From Reticulitermes lucifugus (taxonomy: Eukaryota; Arthropoda; Insecta; Blattodea; Rhinotermitidae): 44,114 nt of DNA. The position numbers and the translations under genes were made by a program. The stretch is from NCBI GenBank assembly GCA_026260175.1, contig JAKCWW010003912.1:461-44574 (forward strand), in the 5' to 3' direction. Each line of letters starts with the position of its first letter. The stretch's first letter is position 1. The notes under the pieces were generated by a model. It was given only the letters and a program-made list of their open reading frames with translations, was not told where the DNA came from and made no database searches. Shown here in pieces: positions 10,393 through 21,255 of the stretch.

Positions 10393-10554
10393 TCCCCTTT
10401 CATAGTAAATCAGAGCTTCTCAACGCACTGAAGATTTAAATTACAGTGTTCTGGGACATGACGCCTTGTAGTCTGATACACAGATACCAATGCTTTGGAC
10501 GAACTTGCTACTCAATGTGTTGGCAGTAGATTCTTGTAACACATTAGTACATAC

Positions 10555-10610
10555 GTAGCAAACTACACGGTGTCACATCCCAAAAGACAGCAATTTCAGT
10601 TTTCATCATA
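10555..10610 (+). repeat. S-repeat fragment
   Basis: Reads agcaaactacacggtgtcac, then atcccaaaagacagcaattt. The stretch acacggtgtcacatccc is identical to one at 20314-20330. It is a short decayed piece. Confidence 0.65.
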
Positions 10611-11859
10611 CATTTACTGTACGAAATGCTTCACACCAACCGCCGTTCTGTTTGCAAGTGATTTCCTTCCTCAAGCGGACAATAAGCTCACAGGTTTAAA
10701 CACAATGGCACAGAGCTGATGATGGATGTTCTCGGTGTCGTAGCTTGGGGAGTTGCACCATACATAATGTGAGTCGGAAAGAAAGTTTAGCAAACATCAG
10801 AATTGTTCACTACCCCGTACAAATATATAACTGCTCCAAACACGAACAGCCCATTTAGTAAGGGCTCCAGACATCCCCCTTCCAACAATATCAAACAATG
10901 GATAAGAGGGGTGAGGTTGAAGAATTATAGACAAAGAACATTTTGTTACATATCCACATCGCGGTTACTATTTATACTGCTATCCCTGCTTCATTATCTT
11001 GGCTCACACAATGGAAAAGTGGCCAGTACTGTGAAATTGTGTGTATGTGTGTGTGCGTGTGTCTGAGTGAGTGAAATATAGAGTGGATTTGAAGGCGCTT
11101 CGGCGTTACAGGCCATTAGCACTTGAAAATAATTTAAGGTAAAAGGTTACGTAATTTGTAGTAAAACTACATACAATTATAACAGACTGTACACGGGACT
11201 GACAGATGTCTACGAGGTAAAATTGCATAATTAAATAAATAATAATTTGGGGTTAAGATGTAGCAATAATGATTCAGGCTGTATACAGGCCAGTATTTAA
11301 AGTCCTACAGTAAAAAATAAAATATATAACAGATTTCGTTACAACACCACCAAAAATTTTTAACTTAAGTGACTAATTCTTATACGTTAGAGGATGCCAC
11401 AGCGTTAGACACGTTACAGCGATCTTTTATTTAGATAAATGTCGTGCTTCAAAGGAATAAGTAACGTCGGTTTTGGAAGCGGTTGATGGTCGCGTTTAAC
11501 ACCAGAATTATCCGATACGCTACATTCCACGCACTTGTCTGTGTGTCTGGTGTGGTAGGTCAGGGTCGCTCCGCTCAGGGTATAAATATCGTCTCTGTAT
11601 TATCATGACATATACTGCAGAAGAGGCGGGCTGATTTACCAGCCCCCAAACACCGATTCGCTCTGTCGCATTTTACGTACCCGCAACCGACCTGCAGCCC
11701 CGTGTTCATGTCAGCATGTATAGCCAGTATATCAGACATCATTACGAACAAACAAGGCGGGTGGATGACAAGGTAATCTGCACGTCGTATCAAATCAAAA
11801 AGCTTACGGCAATTATTTTGGTTGCTGTATCAGCTGGACATATTATTCATCCCCAGATG
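10611..11859. other. Unassigned stretch with a GT-rich microsatellite
   Basis: A TG-rich run with interruptions lies at 11039-11072. Otherwise no gene or repeat recognised in about 1.2 kb. Confidence 0.45.
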
Positions 11860-11935
11860 AAATAAGATGGCTCAGGGTTGTAAATAGGCTGCAGGGTGGA
11901 AGTTCCGGGGTTCAATTCCCGGCAGGAGCAGGGAT
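11860..11935 (+). repeat. tRNA-like head of a SINE
   Basis: An A-box-like TGGCTCAGGGTTG at 11868-11880 is followed 28 bp later by a B-box-like GGGGTTCAATTCCCGG at 11907-11922. The cloverleaf arms do not all pair, so this is a SINE promoter or tRNA pseudogene and not a working tRNA gene. The body downstream (to about 12100) is not shared with the other SINEs in the window. Confidence 0.55.
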
Positions 11936-12224
11936 TACTCTTTTCGACCCCATGTCCAGACCTAATTGCGGCGCAGCTAGCATCACAGTTCTTCCATCCA
12001 CAAAATACTTTTTGTTTCTTAGGTCCAGGTATTCTCTTGAGCATCATCCTGTTCCAAACACCCTCTGGAATACTGTTTCCTCTGGTTTCTAGTATGGTGC
12101 AGCGAAATTGAATCCGTTGCTACTGCGGCCCATTGCACCCGTTCCTGATGGTGGTTGAGTATTCAGCATTGGTGAAATGACAATCGACAGGAAAAGATCG
12201 AAGTGCCGAAGAGAATCCTGCTCC

Positions 12225-12310
12225 ACTGCCACTACCTCCACCGTAAATTAGACGCGGAATACCCGGGGACCGAACCCCGACTTCACAATTTATGGCACTG
12301 CCTTAATTTG
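12225..12310 (-). repeat. tRNA-like B-box segment, minus strand
   Basis: On the minus strand the sequence gtcggggttcggtccccggg has a strong T-arm stem (CGGGG and CCCCG). It is preceded by a ggcagtgccataaattgtga block. A plausible SINE head fragment. No full cloverleaf. Confidence 0.5.
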
Positions 12311-12638
12311 GATGTGTTACAGATTAAATAGATATTATATGAAAATTTGCCGACAGTCACATTCTTGTTTTTTATTCCACATTTAATTTTATTTAGACCT
12401 GCTTCTAATGTATTTTTTTAAAATTTATCTTCCCATTTATTCCTCTTTATTTTATTTTATCTGCATTACATATATTACATAATTCTTTCTTCTTTGCTTC
12501 TTCATTTATCTAATTTTCATCTGCCATGAGAAAAGTACCCTTAATACGACCGTACTGGTTCTCTTACATTCCCGGTCCTCGTTCTGTCTTCTCCATATCC
12601 ACACCACTTTCTCCTTGCGGTTATGTATTACATCCTGA
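12311..12638. other. T/C-rich stretch
   Basis: AT-rich and pyrimidine-leaning, similar in style to 10084-10392 but less extreme. No gene recognised. Confidence 0.45.
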
Positions 12639-12702
12639 GAATGGAAGCAGCAGTCTCCCCTGAAACACTAGTATCTATGCACCAAACTACAGTCTGGCAG
12701 TA
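12639..12702 (+). repeat. S-repeat fragment
   Basis: Reads gaatggaagcagcagtctcc, then cctgaaacactagtatctat and gcaccaaactacagtctgg. In translation this gives EAAVSPETLVSMHQTT, close to EAAGSSETLVPTHR at 36036. The repeat's accidental reading frame makes copies easy to spot. It is not a gene. Confidence 0.7.
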
Positions 12703-14255
12703 CTGGAATCGGGTGGTAGTTTCCCTTGCTTTGCCAATCTGTGCGCCAAATAGCACGAAGTTCCTTCCCCCACTCTTTGCCGCCTTCCACCTCCAGCAGC
12801 AGCGGAACAGTAAATGGTGCAACATCCGTACACCTCAGATGCTCACATTTACCATCTGCTGTGGTATGCAGCCGTGGACCCCGGCAAAAATGTGCCGGCG
12901 TTTCGAAGGAAATTTCAGGGCTACCATGAAGATAAAAGCAACAGCTCCTTCCGAAACGCCGACAAAGTTCTAGCAGAGTACACACGACGATATATGCCAG
13001 AAGACGGTAATGTTCGGCACCAAAAAAACCTTAATCTCAATAACACCTGATAATCTGAAATTAAAGTTTGTGTATAAAGTGACGCTACCTACGTCTCATG
13101 ACACCCCGTCCTAACATAAAATAATAAAACTCCATTCCAGGAATATATGAGAAATACAATTTGCCAAATCATCTGACAACCACCGCAGTTGATGACAACA
13201 AAAATGTAAATAGACATTATGTATATATCTAGCGGAAGGGGCTTAAAAATTCCATATGCAACACACGGGGAAATGTTATATTGCGCATAAATTAGGTTCC
13301 CAATGTCGAGTTTAAAGAGAACATTTCGGGCATCCATGGCAATTCGACGATGATTTTTATTCTTTGGGGGTTGGGGGTGACGTGACCACGTAAAAGTGAG
13401 CTGTATTATCGACGTTTCGGAGATACACAAACTTATTTTTCCATATAATGAATACACCACGGGCAGAAGGACCAGATAACTGAAAGTTGAGTCTCGATTT
13501 TTTTTCCACAGCGCTCAGACCGGCTCTGGGACCCACACAACCTCATATTCTATGGGCACCGGCGGCTTCGTCTGGGAATATAAAGGGCTGACCACTTACC
13601 TCCATCTAGGACCAAGGTTAAAGACGATTGAAGCTATACGGCACGTACGCTTCACAGCGTAGTGCTTAATTAAACACGGAAACTTTTACGATTACATGAT
13701 ATCCATATGGTAGGCATGTATTCGTGTTCTCGGTAAGGAGCATGCAAGAGTTGTAACTTCACATGGAAGATGGAGATTGGAGCTCCGACTTGCCTGTGAT
13801 AAATCTCATTACCCCACAACAGAAAATTTTCTGCAGATGTTATGTCTTTCACACACATACATCTGCGTTAACCGCACATATTTTTATCAATATATGTGTA
13901 TTTTTCTAATTCCAACCGTATAACATAGCAGAGAGTATTTAATTATTTTGCCGTGAGGTTTGTAGACTAACTTGCCATACGTCATTCTTCCAATTTCTAG
14001 GCCTTTTAGACAGGGCTTTAATGATCCGCACAACATATTGATTGAAGTGCAACAGTGCTGTAAGTGGTCATAGATCGAAAGTTAAGTAACACTCATTAAC
14101 AATAATCACGTTAACTCACAAATAACTCCACCAGGCAGACTCGTCCACGACGAAATAACAATCGTTTAGCTGCTAAACAAATTCCTCTGTTTCACTGAAC
14201 TCAGCGGATCATTATTATCTTCAAAAGAGCTAAACAATTCCCCTCCACACAATCC
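12703..14255. other. Mostly unassigned stretch
   Basis: Overlapping open frames at 12623-13050 on both strands show no recognised similarity. Near 13409-13430 is a possible S-repeat scrap (cgacgtttcggagatacac). A CT microsatellite follows at 14256-14272. Confidence 0.4.
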
Positions 14256-14768
14256 CCCTCTCTCTCTCTCTGTCTTTAAGATCAGTTTTAGTATCATGGT
14301 CCCATCTGAACGTATATTTACAAGTAATCTATTCTCGTCGGGTTTTTGACCACAATTCTGCACACATTCCTGATCTACCCTGTTCATACTACGCATCTCA
14401 TTCATCTGATTTGCCTTCACATTATCACCCTAATTATGTCTGATGAAATGTTACGGATTATGAAGTTCTCCTCACGCAATTGCCTCTATTCGCCTATTAC
14501 TTTCTTTGTTTTAAGTTAGAGTACACTTTTTAGCACCCTGTAATCAAGCACCCTCCAACCTATATTCCTCTTTAACAGCTTAAGCTCATGCAGTATGTAA
14601 ACAAATTTTCATTTCAGTCCTGTTTCTGGTGGGAAAAATGAGACAGAGACAAATGTAACTCGCGGATCCTGTATCGTAGGCACCTTAATGACTTTATCTG
14701 GATATGTGTTTTACAGTATTAATTTCCATGTACGTCATGCCACATTTACTGTATCTGTCGGTTATGGA

Positions 14769-14822
14769 TACTACTACTGTTACTACTACTAGTAGTAGTA
14801 GTATTAGTAGCAGTAGTAGTAG
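14769..14822. repeat. Palindromic trinucleotide repeat (ACT)n-(AGT)n
   Basis: ACT units run up to about 14790, then switch to the complementary AGT units with three interruptions. The two halves can pair into an imperfect hairpin centred on actagt. Confidence 0.85.
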
Positions 14823-14829
14823 ATTCAAG

Positions 14830-16509
14830 ACCAGTTTTCTCAGTCTACTTCTGGGTGTTCCCACATCTCGTGCTCTTATATCTTGATTCCTGTTGGCATA
14901 TTTTTGCCAATTCCATCGATATTTATTTACCTTCTCTTTCAAATCTTAGCTGCAATAGATGTCTTATTGCTTCATCTGATATTCCGTAACTTGAACGTAC
15001 TTCTAACAGTGTCATAGGTTTAGTTAGTTTCCTTTTGTTTGAAATTTTAGAAGACAGAATTCAAATGTTATCGTAAAGGAAAATCGGGTATTCCCTGTCA
15101 GTGTCATTCAACCATTCCTTCATACTCGTGTTCATATTAATTTTCATCTTGCCAGAAGAGTACGTGGGCGAATTTGGAAACTTCATACAAAGCAGTGCTC
15201 TTTCTGATGTAGAGAAACGTTGGAAAGTAAAGTTCTTTCTGATTGTTTTTTTAAGTTTGAAAGAGTCAGAATCATTTCAAAAGTTTCCTGAAAATAAATA
15301 TGTTTAGCCACTATTTTGTTGTCTGACCCACCAATCTGAAGATAATTCGTGACCATGGCCCCTGTAATGCAAAATGAAATGTAGGTTTTGGCCACGGTAA
15401 AACTGAAAGTTTGGAGTTGTGGGGTATCAATCGTGTGCCCAGGAGATTCCTAACGTTCTGGTACAGCCTGCTACTCTAATTTTAGGATAGAGGAAAATAC
15501 ACCTACGAAAAATTGGTAATTGCCTACAGAACCGCAAGGTTTCATAACCCACAAGACCAAAATCTGCATGTTGTAAGGTCACCAAATTCATACCCACGCA
15601 CAGTCTTTAATCTCGGAAGTTGGAGGAAATCAACGATGTCCCTAACAGTAAGTGCTGAAGGCAATGTTTTATAACTTCATCCGCAAGGGACTCTTGTCGG
15701 AACTCAGTAAGGGAATTGCATTAGTAGAGTGACAAGTGGTACTTCTCGTAGAACTCTAATTGGAGAGTCGATGGGCGCATATCGTACTAGGCCACCTCAT
15801 GGGCATGGAAGAGATGAATCCTTTGTTATGAATTATTCAAGACCTTTCAAAGCCTGTCATGAATAAGGTATTAGTAAAGCGGATGCTGACCATGGAACTT
15901 TGAAAACAAAACACTTTCTCTGCTGCAACATTTCTCCATAATTCGGCTGCCTATATAGTTAATACTGTGTTATATGATAATTTTCGTAAAATTTGAGACT
16001 TCAATTGTGCTGTGTGGAGTTTCTGACATACAAGATGTCATAAGTCATTCATGGTTAGAAAACGAGTAATTGGGAAGGGGGGGGGGGTCAGTTAATTTAA
16101 ACCAAATAAAAGTTGCGAAAAGTCAGCAGTTGGCTAGCGACACACCAACATGCCTACTTCTTGGTACACATGACATCAACACATTAACAGACGAAATTTT
16201 GTTCACAATGAACATTCTGTACTTCTGGGAAGTGAGGTGGTGTTGCCTGGTAGAAAGTTACATATGTCTCGGATTAAAGGCCTTCATCCTCGGGGTAGAA
16301 GGTAAACTTCTACAGCAAAGCTCTTCTATCAGTCATATTTGTACCAATGCATGATGTCACGTCGAATAATATGGTAATTTCCACAGCCGCCGGTGAGAAG
16401 CTCAACCTTTGCTGACAGTGTACCCCAGTGGGAGGAGCGCTAAACCGAATCCTCTACACATAAGCATCTAAGCAAACATACACTTCCGTAGAAGACCTAA
16501 CTCCATGAA
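14830..16509. other. Unassigned stretch
   Basis: About 1.7 kb without a recognised gene. It includes an 11-G run at 16077-16087. Nothing else is supportable. Confidence 0.45.
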
Positions 16510-16790
16510 ACAGAATCTTTCTTGAAAATCTGACAGTTGCTCAGATGGTCGAAAGATCCCTCTTATACGTAGCCCAAAGGTTTACTGCCGTTTGACAGGC
16601 GTCCATCACTGTATCCTATCCTGAGCCAGATGAGTCCACACCAAATTAAAAAACACCAGTTCTTAATATTCATTATGTTATCTCCACATCCACACCAAGG
16701 TTTCTCTGGTGATCTATTCTTTTAAGGTTTTCGACTAAAATTCTGTATGCGTTTTTGTCTCAGTCATGCAAATTACAGGTGCCAATCTAA
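16510..16790 (-). mobile_element. RT-family 3' tail, minus strand
   Basis: Shows the reversed tail blocks in order: ttgaaaatctgacagttgct, then a cctatcctgagccagatgag block, a tatctccacatccacaccaa zone and ctaaaattctgtatgcg. This corresponds to the 3' region seen at 38925-39110, highly diverged. Confidence 0.65.
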
Positions 16791-16824
16791 GCCTAGACAA
16801 TTTTGGTGAATGACAAAATTATGT

Positions 16825-17015
16825 AACTCCTCGTTATATTATTTTCTCAATCCCCCTGCTCTTATGAGATTATCAGTTAATTACACAAAATTATTGAGCT
16901 TCCTCAGTGATATATACAACACCATTTCCATACAGCAAAGTCTTCTTGAGACGTTAATATCTTTCTTGGTACCCAAAGTCTCACCACCATGTTCACAAGA
17001 GCCTAACATTTAACA
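16825..17015 (-). mobile_element. Probable second RT-family fragment, minus strand
   Basis: Contains ctcctcgttatattattttc and, near the other end, ccaccatgttcacaagagcc. Both are short matches to blocks of the family's reversed 3' half. The middle is too diverged to align by eye. Confidence 0.4.
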
Positions 17016-17530
17016 ATGCCCACTGCTGTTGGCTTTTGTTCATGAAATGAAAATTCCATAGTCGCCCACGATACAAGTTAGACTGAGTGCATTCCTAGCA
17101 TGCGGATATGAAAGAATATATATATCTATGTCGCGAGGTCAGCAGGGAAAATTCTGCATAGCAGAGAATACCGTCTTTCATCTCCAGAATTTTCAGTCCT
17201 TTTACTGAAATGTAGCAAGTCTGCGCATGATTGTCTGTCTGTCAATATGGCTGCTAGGCTGACTTCGTGACCACAGCGAAGTAATCTGAAGGCTTAGACA
17301 ATCAGCCCTATGTACATTGCAGTTTCATCTTACTAACTGAATTATCAGCTGATTCTATGAAGCAGACTTCTCCTTAAGAATTCTATAGACATTATAAGAC
17401 AAAGTCCATCCTCTGAAGTGCACCACATACACGAATCGGCAGCTTATACTGCTTCTGTCATCTGACAAAAGTACTATTACGTAGGCGACTTTATTTGTGT
17501 CCCGGTATATTGCTACTCCTAGCACTACTA
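17016..17530. other. Unassigned stretch
   Basis: No gene or repeat recognised. Confidence 0.45.
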
Positions 17531-17531
17531 G

Positions 17532-17606
17532 TATCACCACCATCGCCACCGCCACTGCCACCACTACTACTACTGCTACTATGCTGTTGCTGCTGCTGCT
17601 GGTGTT
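17532..17606. repeat. Mixed trinucleotide repeat
   Basis: Imperfect CAC/GCC/ACT triplets pass into TGCTGCTGCTGCTGG. The two halves are partly complementary. The valine-rich open frame on the opposite strand is a translation of the repeat. Confidence 0.75.
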
Positions 17607-17697
17607 ATTGTCATCCGGATAGGAATTAGAACGAATTCATATTTCTTTACCTGATGATGGATGCTGAGAAATTTTTCAAAACATCGTCTATATGGAT

Positions 17698-17800
17698 ATA
17701 AAAGGTAAAAGTAAAGTTCAACCTAAAAGAGGCCATGAAGGCCCTGAGGGGGAGTAAAAGTATAACTCACATCTTTAATCCCGGCGATAGATGGGGGTGG
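17698..17800. repeat. Repeat beginning with AAAGGTAAAAGTAAAG
   Basis: The ggtaaaagtaaag lead plus gaggccatgaaggccctga resembles the reversed simple-sequence tail and 3' block of a retroposon I have seen in insect genomes. Only one copy is in the window, so confidence is low. Confidence 0.35.
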
Positions 17801-17914
17801 GTACACGTCAACAAATTGACAACATCCAACAAAATATTCTGACAATGGCTCGACCAACGCTACAGACTTGTGGAGATCCACACATTTCTAGTCGCTCAGT
17901 TCCTTAAAAACCTC

Positions 17915-18310
17915 CCCCGCCAATTATGGAACACAATTTTCTTACCTTGTCTAAAACAGCCCGCAAATTTTCCCCATCCTGAGCCCACACCACCATGCCA
18001 TTTCTTTAATTATCCATTCTAAAATTATATTTTCATCCCACAATCTTTCTCCCTACTGGTTTCCCATCAGTTTCTCTGACTAAAAATTTTACGCATTTCA
18101 CGTCACATGTTTCACCTATCTCATCCTCCTCCTTGAATTCATATTCTTTTGGTGAAGGGTACAAATCATGAAGCTCCTCACTATGAAACTTTTTCCAGCC
18201 TCCAGTTGCTTCCTCCCCCTTAGGTTCAAACTCCATCCTCAGCACCCTGTCGCCGAACTCCCCAAATATGTGTTCTCCCCTAATGTAAAAGACTAGGTTT
18301 AACACCCATA
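17915..18310 (-). mobile_element. RT-family fragment, minus strand
   Basis: Spans the 3' block with cagcccgcaaattttcccc-cctgagcc (17957-17985) up to the VFEN/IRGEH zone at about 18300. The coding part is described at 18033-18305. It is truncated at both ends. Confidence 0.75.
18033..18305 (-). pseudogene. Remnant of RT C-terminal domain
   Basis: A 90-codon frame whose residues 13-52 follow the family pattern. FGEFGDRVLRMEF equals VFENxVLRRIF, and EEATGGWKKFHSEELHDLYPSP equals [23 protein letters not shown]. After residue 52 the frame is diverged but keeps the KPVGRK equivalent of KPEGKR. There is no catalytic palm. It survives as an open frame by chance or because it is fairly young. Confidence 0.8.
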
Positions 18311-19098
18311 CTTATTAACTATCAAGGTAGTAGGAGTAGAATCACAGCAATTATATATAGATTTACGGCTTTAGAGATGAAATTGTAAACGAAAGCAAAA
18401 AAACAACTATGTCATCCATAAGTTGCCTTTTCAGCCCAAGATCACCATGCTACCTTTGCATGTGCTTCCTCCTTTCAAACTTGCGAACCACGTGGCCGAG
18501 TTTCACAAAACTTGGCATGGATGTATGACACCGAAGGACACCTTGAAGCTATACCACAACATGGCGAACGCGGGAATTGGTAGGGCAGGAGCGACAATAG
18601 TGCCACTTCCTTTTGGTTCCTGAAATGATGTACGATAACAGGTCTTGTTAATGCAATATTTTCGTAGCATGTAAAATAAAAAGATGGCAGCGTGCAAAAC
18701 GATTCTTTAGCTTTAGCTTTGATGACTGTAACTACTGAACTCTTGAAGCTGGACATGTGCACGAAATATTCGTTGCAAGTGAAGAGCTAAAAACACAGCA
18801 GCATTGTGAAACTTGACTTCATATCCGAAAAATGTAATACATACCTATAGATAATATATATTCAGGTAGCAAATTTTTCAGAGAATTAAAAAAACGGCAG
18901 TAATAATATTCATAAATAAGTAGGACTATAAATGTATGTACAAGTAAACTACGCTTTGCGAGTTCCGCTCTGAGTCGCTTGTTTCCATTTGGGTACAAAG
19001 TGAAAACCGCGGAATCACTGCGGTTGACAAAACTAGATACAGAGTGAAAACCGGGAGTGTCGAAGAATTGCTGTGATAAGGAAGGATAATGTTAAAGA
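18311..19098. other. Unassigned stretch
   Basis: Includes a block at 18470-18620 (cacgtggccgagtttcacaa and on) that has the look of an interspersed repeat but has no partner in the window. No gene recognised. Confidence 0.4.
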
Positions 19099-19240
19099 TT
19101 CAAGTCTTCTGGAATGTTACGCCATGTCAGTGTTCAAGCGGTTCTACAACTTCTTGACCTGAAGATGAATGCAATATGATCTTTCGAAACGTCGGTAAAT
19201 TTTGCCAGTCGATACCGTATATCTTAGAAGACTTCAGTAA
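19099..19240. repeat. S-repeat, two head-to-head halves
   Basis: 19099-19155 reads as the reversed S-repeat (caagtcttctggaatgttac). From 19157 the forward form follows: cctgaagatgaatgcaatat, then ctttcgaaacgtcggtaaat and gccagtcgataccgta. The forward half is among the clearest copies of the core cctgaagatg...cgaaacgtcgg. Confidence 0.75.
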
Positions 19241-20149
19241 CACAGCTGTGTAAACCTAGAACGTCTCTAAAGATTGTGTTTCATTTACTTACCTTCATAA
19301 ACACAGGGACATTATTTTATCTGACAACTGTCACTACCCACTTCCCTTCAGCCTGTTTAAGTTACAAAAGTCCGACGTCCAATGAACAACGTGTTTTCTA
19401 GACGTGACGCGTATCTGTAGGCCGAAGGAAATATTTACAGACCTTCTTCTAAATAAATATGGTAAAAACCAGTTATCAACAGCAACATATTGGACTAAAG
19501 GGCGTGCATTATGACTCACGGCAAAATGAAACAGTGGCGAGCCCTTTGTTACCTGCTGTTATGCAAAATGATCTGAGTGAAGGAGTGATGCGAGTTAGCA
19601 GATACAACAATGTCTATTGAATCATATTTGACAGAGAAATTTCACAACTTTTATCGTTAAAATAGTTTCTGAAAAGCTATTTTCTCCAAATAAGAATCCC
19701 GTCTTAGTCAAGTCTCCAAGTTGCCTATCTGTACAAAAGACAGTGCCTGTATAATATGACAATGAATACACTAAACTTTAAACCGGAAATTTATAAATGA
19801 TCGTTTTATAAAAGAGCAGTTTCTGCTAGAGTTCAACATTGTGCTACTTATCTCGCGTAGACAGCACGGAACTGCAGACTTTCGCGATAGGAGGAGACAA
19901 ACGACTTTACTTGTTAAGTATCTCCTGTTATTGCGTTTGTTAGGCGGAGCTACGCTGGATGCACTTCTAGGGTAATTGAATCAACGCTCATTACAACGTT
20001 CGGTGTATAAGTTATGATATTAACAACTGAAAACACGGAGAAAACTAACTACTTGTTAATGTTTCGTTCCTAAAATGTGGTATAAAATGTAAAATAAAGA
20101 CAGCCAAAAACAGTTTTGAAACTCTGGGACACTCCAAGCACCGAGAAAC
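19241..20149. other. Unassigned stretch
   Basis: About 900 bp with nothing recognisable. Confidence 0.45.
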
Positions 20150-20250
20150 AGCGCAATAAGAAAAGAGTAAGCGTATTCTTGAATGTGTCGCCGTGTTGTC
20201 TGGTAGATGTGCACCGACGTTTCAGAGGATCCTGCTGTCTCTATCATAAG
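20150..20250 (-). repeat. S-repeat copy, minus strand
   Basis: On the minus strand it encodes the accidental peptide IETAGSSETSVHIYQTTRRHIQE, the same phase seen in the copies at 12639 and 35995. The DNA core is cgacgtttcagaggatcctg, reversed. It is not a gene. Confidence 0.8.
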
Positions 20251-20299
20251 GGTAAATTAATGTTTCAGGGCTTCTTAACGTCTGCAGCGTAGACCTACA

Positions 20300-20545
20300 C
20301 TTCTAACAAACCACACGGTGTCACATCCCTGCATACTGTTGTCTTCAGAGTCACCGCCGAGAGAACCTGGAATCTCACATGATAGTAAATTAAAATTAGA
20401 AGAGCAGAAACAATTGTCTAGATTAATTTTCTTATCCTGGAAAAACTGATGATGCGAATTTTGAGGTTCTCTCAGCGGTGTTGCTGAAGATAGAAGTCTT
20501 CTAGTATGTTGCGCCGTGTCTGCTGTAAGAAGTTTGCCACGTTTA
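20300..20545. repeat. S-repeat inverted pair
   Basis: The forward arm at about 20308-20390 (accacacggtgtcacatccc ... accgccgagagaacctgga) faces the reversed arm at about 20448-20535 (tgaggttctctcagcggtgt ... gttgcgccgtgtctgctgta). The two are inverted complements with many differences across about 55 bp of spacer. A further S-like scrap follows at 20580-20600. Confidence 0.75.
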
Positions 20546-20794
20546 GAAGGTTCGTGTTTCCTTCATATTCATATTCAAGCCGTCACACGGCGTAACATTA
20601 CAGACACTTTATTCTTCAAACTACTTATGCGTAATGAGGAGCTCATAATTTATACTTTTCACCAAATAAAGTTATGCTGATCATATCAAAGAGGATAAAA
20701 TGTGTGGAACATGTAGCATACATGGGACAGATGATAAATAATCCCAAGACGAGACAGTTCAGTCAGTCAGACCCACAATACTCTGCGTCTTTGA

Positions 20795-21255
20795 GATCCA
20801 TTTTAAGCCCTTTCACAAAGTCGGGAAAGGGCTTCGTCAGTTTGTGAGTCTGTTCATCCGCATGTGTTAAATCGACTTCCACTGGACGGATATGTGTTAA
20901 ATTTCATATTGGAGATTTTAACGAAAATCAGTTAAGAAAACCCAAATTTGGTTAGAATCGGACAAAATATCGGTCACTTGACATGAAGACCCCGAAGAGT
21001 TGGACTTTATTGCGACTTTGTGTCGCTGTCAACACGTAAAACATGCTGATGTCTTTATGTGAGGTGCCCGATAATTTGTCCCAACCAAATTTCGATTTTC
21101 TCAACAAATTTTCATAGAAGCCAGCTGTATCAGATTTCACAAAAATCCCTTCAGTGGGAGCTTAGTTGATACGCGTGGATGGACACAGTGACAAACGTGA
21201 CGAAGCCAATAGGCGCTTTTCGCAAAGTCGCAAAAGAAGCCTGAAAAGTAATCGT
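20795..21255. mobile_element. Foldback element FB2, arms about 200 bp
   Basis: The left arm (about 20795-20999) and right arm (about 21042-21255) are inverted complements. Matching blocks include acccaaatttggttagaatc with its reversed partner at 21080-21098. They also include the ccactgg block at 20879 with its partner at 21152, and ggcttcgtcagtttgtgag (20827-20845) with its partner near 21205. Pairwise identity is moderate, suggesting age. A solo arm of the same family is at 33820-33975. No transposase frame inside. Confidence 0.75.

Noticed and set aside
10200-10431. Two hydrophobic, Phe/Leu-rich open frames resembling membrane proteins
   Set aside because: Both are translations of the polypyrimidine tract in different frames.
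11860-11935. Genuine tRNA gene
   Set aside because: A-box and B-box-like blocks exist, but the acceptor, D and anticodon stems do not pair well. It is better read as a SINE head.
14055-14095. Resemblance to the 5S rRNA internal promoter (gatcgaaagttaagtaac)
   Set aside because: The match is about 18 bases with differences. No further 5S structure follows, so neither a 5S gene nor a 5S-derived SINE can be supported.
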